Assembly: GCA_049698215.1 (NCBI GenBank)
Contig: JBAVXH010000428.1
Coordinates: 5,538-69,537, forward strand
Length of the DNA stretch: 64,000 bases
Direction of reading: 5' to 3'
DNA from: PALSA-894 sp049698215
GTDB lineage: Bacteria > Pseudomonadota > Alphaproteobacteria > Rhizobiales > Xanthobacteraceae
The notes beneath the pieces were generated by a model. That model saw nothing but the letters and a program-made list of their open reading frames with translations, was not told the DNA's origin and did no database searches. The translations under genes and the position numbers were made by a program. Numbering within the stretch: position 1 is the first letter of the stretch; each line of letters opens with the position of its first letter. This document shows positions 61,101-64,000 of this stretch, piece by piece.

Positions 61101-61232
61101 CGAACGGCCGTCGAGATACCATTCCAGCGACCGCAGCGGATTGGACGCAGCCGCCGCCGGCGTGTCTCCGTTCGCTGCCGCCTCGGGTGCGGCCTCCCCC
61201 ACATCGCTATTGACGCTGATCTTGTCGATCAT
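58170..61232 (-). CDS. Secreted subtilisin-like protease with P-domain, RTX and FG-GAP-like repeats
   Basis: 1020 aa without a Sec signal, consistent with type I secretion. S8 catalytic residues: Asp72 (GLVDEGFD), His111 (HGTWVAGV), Ser296 (NGTSFAAP), with Asn215 (AAGND) as oxyanion. A P-domain (about 390-505, GGYTATVSSDYRNFAVQW) follows, then RTX-type GGxGxD repeats (about 577-626: GGDGNDTI, GGRGDDTL, GGAGDDRL, GGPGHDTL, GGAGDDQF) and six 49-residue FG-GAP-like repeats (727-1007). RTX repeats bind calcium and direct export. Sharing the last block with the next gene suggests a common cell-surface partner. No T1SS genes are in the window. Confidence 0.92.
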   Translation of the reverse strand: MIDKISVNSDVGEAAPEAAANGDTPAAAASNPLRSLEWYLDGRSAGSNAAGANVEAVSTEYTGSGVIIGLVDEGFDITNPDLAGRFDLAASYDPRDPGTANIKPDSVSAAHGTWVAGVVGAAANNGYGTVGVASSATLAGFYTRFGTGGSTRSEIADLLAHQVNVDVSNNSWGYATAFSDNFQNASWAPIEDALHLGVTQGRDGLGTIFVFAAGNDRQYVAGSATLDGDNTNYHNLTNSRFDITVAASTKDGHIASFSAPGASILVTAPGDSILTMGPDNGDGDRTNDFIFVNGTSFAAPIVSGVVAMMLEANPNLGYRDVQEILALSAHHIDPASASWSVNGAANWNGGGHMVSHDFGFGLVDAHAAVRLAETWSGVHAAANEVSFEVAGTVGAPSAGFPPGGYTATVSSDYRNFAVQWVEVDLSLTHTRLGDLKVHLVSPAGTDSVLLDHPAGGTNNANALSFTFSTNHAWGESPAGNWRLYVEDSGNTGGSLASWTLHLHGDVETADTTYYYTNDFSALAGDRSTLRDASGNDTINAAAVTGGLFIDLVPGASSMIGGRSVTISADTMIENAYGGDGNDTISGNAAGNTLYGGRGDDTLSGGAGDDRLHGGPGHDTLYGGAGDDQFWIDRPGDGVDLLADFTAGEDRIVLDHDAFGVSTGSLAAAGIAFAIGAAKAAGPAIVYDPRSGDIFWDADGLGGADAVAIAHVDVDPAPIALAGTVSVGSHPAGWLPVGSGDFNADGTGDLAWFNAASGNLDLWKLADSRWAGSVDTGYHPAGWVPVGIADFTGDGASDAAWYNPATGAIDMWQLADGRWAASIEVGSHPMAWRPVATSDFNGDGASDIAWYNAASGNVDIWMLKDGGWSASIDLGSHPAGWQPIGAGDFNGDGATDIAWFNPETNNIDFWMLKGGRWSASVDIGGHPPGWRPAIGDFNGDGTSDILWTNDNTAEIWELEDGHWAASVDLGAHPVGSSVAAIGDLDHNGVSDIMWHNDATGAMTSWLLDAQHQLTQNDLLFA
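58212..59054 (-). repeat. Six-fold 49-residue (147-bp) FG-GAP-like coding repeat in the protease
   Basis: HP-containing marks at residues 728, 777, 826, 875, 924 and 970 give spacings of 49, 49, 49, 49 and 46. Each unit reads like GxHPAGWxPVGxGDFNGDGxSDIAWYN, ending xxWxxSVDxG. The DFNGDGxSD loops are calcium-binding type. The units may form a six-bladed propeller. Confidence 0.85.
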
Positions 61233-61313
61233 CTTTGTCCCCAGTCCCCAGACTGGAGGTTCTCAAAGATGATCTAAGATGAAGCGCAGAATAGGCGCTG
61301 ATTTTTAGCTAGC

Positions 61314-61377
61314 TAAGCAAGCAACTCTTCACCATTACTACTTGCTTAACGTGCCCCGCCGTGGCTGAAATTTCAGC
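61314..61377. promoter_or_regulatory. Palindromes in the 353-bp region upstream of the protease
   Basis: TAAGCAAG (61314-61321) and CTTGCTTA (61341-61348) form an inverted repeat with a 19-bp spacer, and GCTGAAATTTCAGC (61364-61377) is a perfect 14-bp palindrome. The region is AT-rich compared with its surroundings and lies upstream of the leftward protease start at 61232, so it is probably its control region. No confident -35/-10 pair was assigned. Confidence 0.45.
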
Positions 61378-61527
61378 AACTGATGAAAGGATCGAAACGA
61401 CAAGCAAACGGAAATTGCACGCCGGGATAATGAGTTAAGGAGGCGTCAGATGCTCTTAGGCAACTGACAAGGTTAAGTCGAAAGGAAAACTTGAGCCTAA
61501 TGTTTTGCTGGCTGGATACTATGACAA

Positions 61528-61562
61528 CAGCCCGACGCGCCCAATTAGGACGCGCCGGGCTG
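61528..61562 (-). terminator. Strong stem-loop after the surface-protein gene
   Basis: CAGCCCGACGCGCC and GGACGCGCCGGGCTG form arms of about 14 bp with two G-U/mismatch positions around AATTA, 24 bp after the stop at 61586. On the minus strand it is followed by only a short T-rich TTGT. It probably ends transcription of the upstream surface-protein gene before the protease promoter. Confidence 0.6.
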
Positions 61563-61585
61563 CTCCGCCTTCGCTGTGACTTTGA

Positions 61586-64000
61586 CTAGCTGTAAGCGAG
61601 CATCCAGTTGTCGACGTGGCCGTCAGCGTTTTTCCACATGATGTCGGCCACACCGTTGTGATCGAAATCGCCCACCCCGACCGCAACGCCTCCCGCGGGA
61701 TGCGTGCCAACGTCGAAGCTACCCGCCCACTGACCGTTATTGATCACCCAGATATCGATGTCGTTGGTCGTCGGGTTGTACCATACGATGTCGCTGGTGC
61801 CGTCGAGATTGAAGTCAGCTGCCCCGAGCGGCTGCCAGCCCGCCGGGTGCGAGCCGACATCGACAGAGCCGGTCCATTGGCCATTCGATATCTTCCAGAT
61901 ATCGACAGCGCCAGTCGACGAATTGTACCAGGCAATGTCGCTGGTGCCGTCACCGTTGAAATCGCCGACGACCGACGGCTGCGAGCCGGCCGGATGTGTG
62001 CCGATATCGACACTGCCGGCCCACTGACCATTCGAGATCTTCCAGATCTCGGCATTGCGTGTTGATGCGTTGTACCAGAGGATATCGCTGGTGCCGTCAC
62101 CGTTGAAGTCGCCGACTCCGCTCAGCGCGTAGCCAGCCGGATGTATGCCGATATCGACACTGCCGGCCCACTGACCATCCGATATCTTCCAAAGCTCGAC
62201 GTTGCGCGTCGTGGCGTTGAACCAGAGAATATCGCTGGTGCCGTCGTGATTGAAATCGGCGAAGCCGACCGGCTGGTGGCCGGTTGGATGTGAACCGACA
62301 TTCACGCTGGCGGCCCACTGGCCATTGGACAGTTTCCAGATGTCGATGTTGCCGGTCGTTGAGTTGTACCAGACAAGATCGCTGGTTGCGTCACCATTGA
62401 AGTCGCCGGTGCCTACCGCCACCCAACCTGCCGGATGAGGGCCAAAATCAACGGTCTTCGTCCAATGGACCGTTGGCAACGGATCCCCAACGTTGCTTAC
62501 GGAAACCGTAACCGTCTGCGTATCGGTCAGGGCGCCATCCGAAGCCCGGACCTGGACGACATAGGCGTTGTTGTGGTCCGCATCGCCTGGAACCTCGAAG
62601 TCCGGTGCCGTGATGAACGACAAGGCTCCGCTCGACGCGTTGATCTGGAACTTGGCGGCGTCGCTGCCGCCGATGATCGAATAGGTGAGCGATGAGTCGG
62701 GATCGCTCGCGACCACGGTTGTCACCGCCGTCGTGTTCTCCGGTACCGACACGGATGCGGTATCGCCGCCGCCGTTCGACGTGATGATCGGCCCATCATT
62801 GCTGGCCGTGACCGTGACCCCCACGCTGCCGATATCGAGCAGCCCCGAGCCATCGTTCACCTGGAAGTTGACGGTGCGATCAGCGATCGAGGGATTGTCG
62901 CTGCTGTTGAAATACGTCACCGAGCGCAAGGCCGTTTGATAGTTGGCAACGCTCGATGTGCCGCTCAGGGTCAACACGCCGCTCGTCGCGCTGAAGCTCC
63001 CAGTGATGCCATTCTGGTTGGTGAAGCCCAGCACGTCCTGTCCGAGCTGGAAGTTCCCAGAGATCGCGACCAGAGCGCCGATGAAATTGGCACTGTCGGG
63101 ATCGGTGACAGTTCCTCCGGAGGCGATCTGTGGTGGTGTCGGCTGGTTCTCCTCATAGAGAATCGATCCGACGAAGCCTGACGAATTGGGTGTGTCATTT
63201 ACGCCGGTTACGTTGATCGCGACGTTGTCGGTGTCGCTCTTGGCACCGCCCGACCCGGTGTTTCCGTTGTCGTTCGTCGTGATCGTGAGAGTATCAGGGC
63301 CATTGAAGTTGCTGTTGGCCCGGTAGATCACATTATTCGCCGCTGTAAGCGTCGCGTTGATCGCTGCCACGGTTCCGGTAACGACGACCGAGGCCGTTCC
63401 GCTGCCAGACACTGCAGCGCCCCCGACAGCCACCACTGTCAGTATGCCATTGGCAACTGCCAGCGTCGTTGTCAGCGAGCCTGATGCGGCGTCCACATCG
63501 CTGATAGCGAGGCCGGCTATGGTGAGGTTGCTGTCCTCATTGACACTTTGCGGGACCGGTACGGTATTGACAGGCGGGTCATTCGCGCTGTTGACCGCGA
63601 CCGAGACGGTGATCTCGTCCTCGGCGCCGGCCGCATCCGTGACCCGCACCGCGAGTTGGTAGTTGCCGATCTCCGGATCGTCGGCCGGACGCGTGAGCTC
63701 GATCAGGCCGCTGCTGTTGATGCCGAACAGGCCGGCGTCGTTGCCCGACAGGATCGTGTAGCTCAGCGCCACATCGTCCACGTCGGTGGCGCCGACCGTG
63801 CCAACGTCGTAGCCGGTCGTCTCGCCTTCGTTCAGCGCAAACGAGGCGCTCGCGCCCGCCGTGAAGCTCGGCGCGTCGTTCACCGCCGTGACGGTGACCG
63901 ACACGTTGCCGCTGGCGGTGCCGCCCAGTCCATCCGAGATGGTGTAGCTGAAGCTGACCGGGCCGTTGGTGTTGGCGTCCGGCGTGAAGGTCAGCAGGCT
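61586..64000 (-). CDS. Large cadherin/VCBS-type surface protein, C-terminal part (5' end outside window)
   Basis: The frame is open from the window edge to the stop at 61586 (804 codons seen); the GTG near 63904 is internal. Repeated extracellular modules are seen: SYTISDGLGGTASGNVSVTVTAVNDAP (Ig-like/VCBS type), cadherin-like FALNEGETTGYDVGTVGATDVDD, VNEDSNLTIAGLAISDVDAA, and an IVASDPDSSLTYSI cadherin-like unit. The last 286 residues are six 49-residue FG-GAP-like repeats like those in the protease. Such proteins are adhesins or matrix proteins exported by type I secretion. The N-terminal portion is unknown. Confidence 0.88.
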   Translation of the reverse strand, partial: SLLTFTPDANTNGPVSFSYTISDGLGGTASGNVSVTVTAVNDAPSFTAGASASFALNEGETTGYDVGTVGATDVDDVALSYTILSGNDAGLFGINSSGLIELTRPADDPEIGNYQLAVRVTDAAGAEDEITVSVAVNSANDPPVNTVPVPQSVNEDSNLTIAGLAISDVDAASGSLTTTLAVANGILTVVAVGGAAVSGSGTASVVVTGTVAAINATLTAANNVIYRANSNFNGPDTLTITTNDNGNTGSGGAKSDTDNVAINVTGVNDTPNSSGFVGSILYEENQPTPPQIASGGTVTDPDSANFIGALVAISGNFQLGQDVLGFTNQNGITGSFSATSGVLTLSGTSSVANYQTALRSVTYFNSSDNPSIADRTVNFQVNDGSGLLDIGSVGVTVTASNDGPIITSNGGGDTASVSVPENTTAVTTVVASDPDSSLTYSIIGGSDAAKFQINASSGALSFITAPDFEVPGDADHNNAYVVQVRASDGALTDTQTVTVSVSNVGDPLPTVHWTKTVDFGPHPAGWVAVGTGDFNGDATSDLVWYNSTTGNIDIWKLSNGQWAASVNVGSHPTGHQPVGFADFNHDGTSDILWFNATTRNVELWKISDGQWAGSVDIGIHPAGYALSGVGDFNGDGTSDILWYNASTRNAEIWKISNGQWAGSVDIGTHPAGSQPSVVGDFNGDGTSDIAWYNSSTGAVDIWKISNGQWTGSVDVGSHPAGWQPLGAADFNLDGTSDIVWYNPTTNDIDIWVINNGQWAGSFDVGTHPAGGVAVGVGDFDHNGVADIMWKNADGHVDNWMLAYS
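61589..62446 (-). repeat. Six-fold 49-residue (147-bp) FG-GAP-like coding repeat in the surface protein
   Basis: The HP marks recur every 49 residues exactly, six times, to the C-terminus. The units read GxHPAGxxxVGxGDFNGDGTSDIxWYNxxT and IWKISNGQWAGSVDIG. They are more uniform than those in the protease, with near-identical DNA in places, which suggests recent expansion or gene conversion within this gene. Confidence 0.85.

Noticed and set aside
58212..62446. Regular 147-bp repeats that could be mistaken for a non-coding repeat array or CRISPR
   Set aside because: The repeats stay in frame, encode FG-GAP-like units and have no constant short repeats with variable spacers.

Overview
The window is high-GC bacterial DNA with dense, often overlapping genes. 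The gene content suggests an alphaproteobacterium of the order Hyphomicrobiales, broadly Bradyrhizobium/Xanthobacteraceae-like: a Liv-type transporter with an IclR regulator, many dehydrogenases, a SCO1/cupredoxin-containing ABC operon, and short palindromic intergenic elements of a style common in that group. This placement is inference from content, not a database result. I saw no tRNA, rRNA, CRISPR array or insertion sequence.

Region 1 (1-24.8 kb, minus strand, possibly up to 29.5 kb) is a biosynthetic gene cluster read leftwards as one tightly packed unit. The order is: SnoaL-like protein, MIO-type aromatic amino acid ammonia-lyase, acyl-AMP ligase fused to a carrier protein, PKS (KS-AT-DH-KR-ACP), two flavin-dependent halogenase-family proteins, NRPS (C-A-PCP-TE), patatin-like hydrolase, UGT-type glycosyltransferase, two UbiB/ABC1-type kinases, a family-9-like glycosyltransferase, and a lipase-like gene cut by the window edge. 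The simplest reading is that an amino-acid-derived arylacrylate starter is activated, extended once to a dienoyl unit, joined to an amino acid, released by the thioesterase, then oxidised or halogenated and glycosylated. Divergent genes (class III aminotransferase, a GT-B-like unknown, a NeuD/PglD-like acyltransferase and, after a convergent PAP2 phosphatase, an Sfp-type phosphopantetheinyl transferase) probably complete the locus.

Region 2 (29.6-34.2 kb) holds an isochorismatase-like hydrolase and, divergently, an operon in which the three parts of a nitrate/sulfonate-type ABC importer are interrupted by a SCO1/SenC protein and a membrane-anchored cupredoxin-like protein.

Region 3 (34.2-45.8 kb) is catabolic. 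Minus-strand genes encode a uronate-dehydrogenase-like epimerase-family protein, a 2-hydroxyacid dehydrogenase, an SDR, a D-amino-acid-oxidase-like flavoprotein and an alpha/beta hydrolase. Plus-strand genes encode a Liv-type solute-binding protein, an IclR regulator, LivHMGF, a tautomerase and an SMP-30 lactonase. A 21-bp palindrome just downstream of a good sigma-70-like promoter is a likely IclR operator.

Region 4 (45.8-58.0 kb) starts with a CMD/peroxidase-like protein and an ArsS-type radical SAM protein. The rSAM-associated transferase normally linked to them lies about 10 kb away at 57.3-58.0 kb. Between them is a set of secreted and membrane proteins: two paralogous single-haem, propeller-like proteins with carboxypeptidase-regulatory-like N-termini, a histidine-rich four-helix membrane protein, a second small membrane protein, a small secreted protein, an exported amidohydrolase, and a small membrane protein paired with an HlyD-type adaptor.

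Region 5 (58.2-64.0 kb, minus strand) encodes an RTX-containing subtilisin-like protease and the C-terminal part of a large cadherin/VCBS-type surface protein. Both end in the same six-fold, 49-residue FG-GAP-like repeat block.
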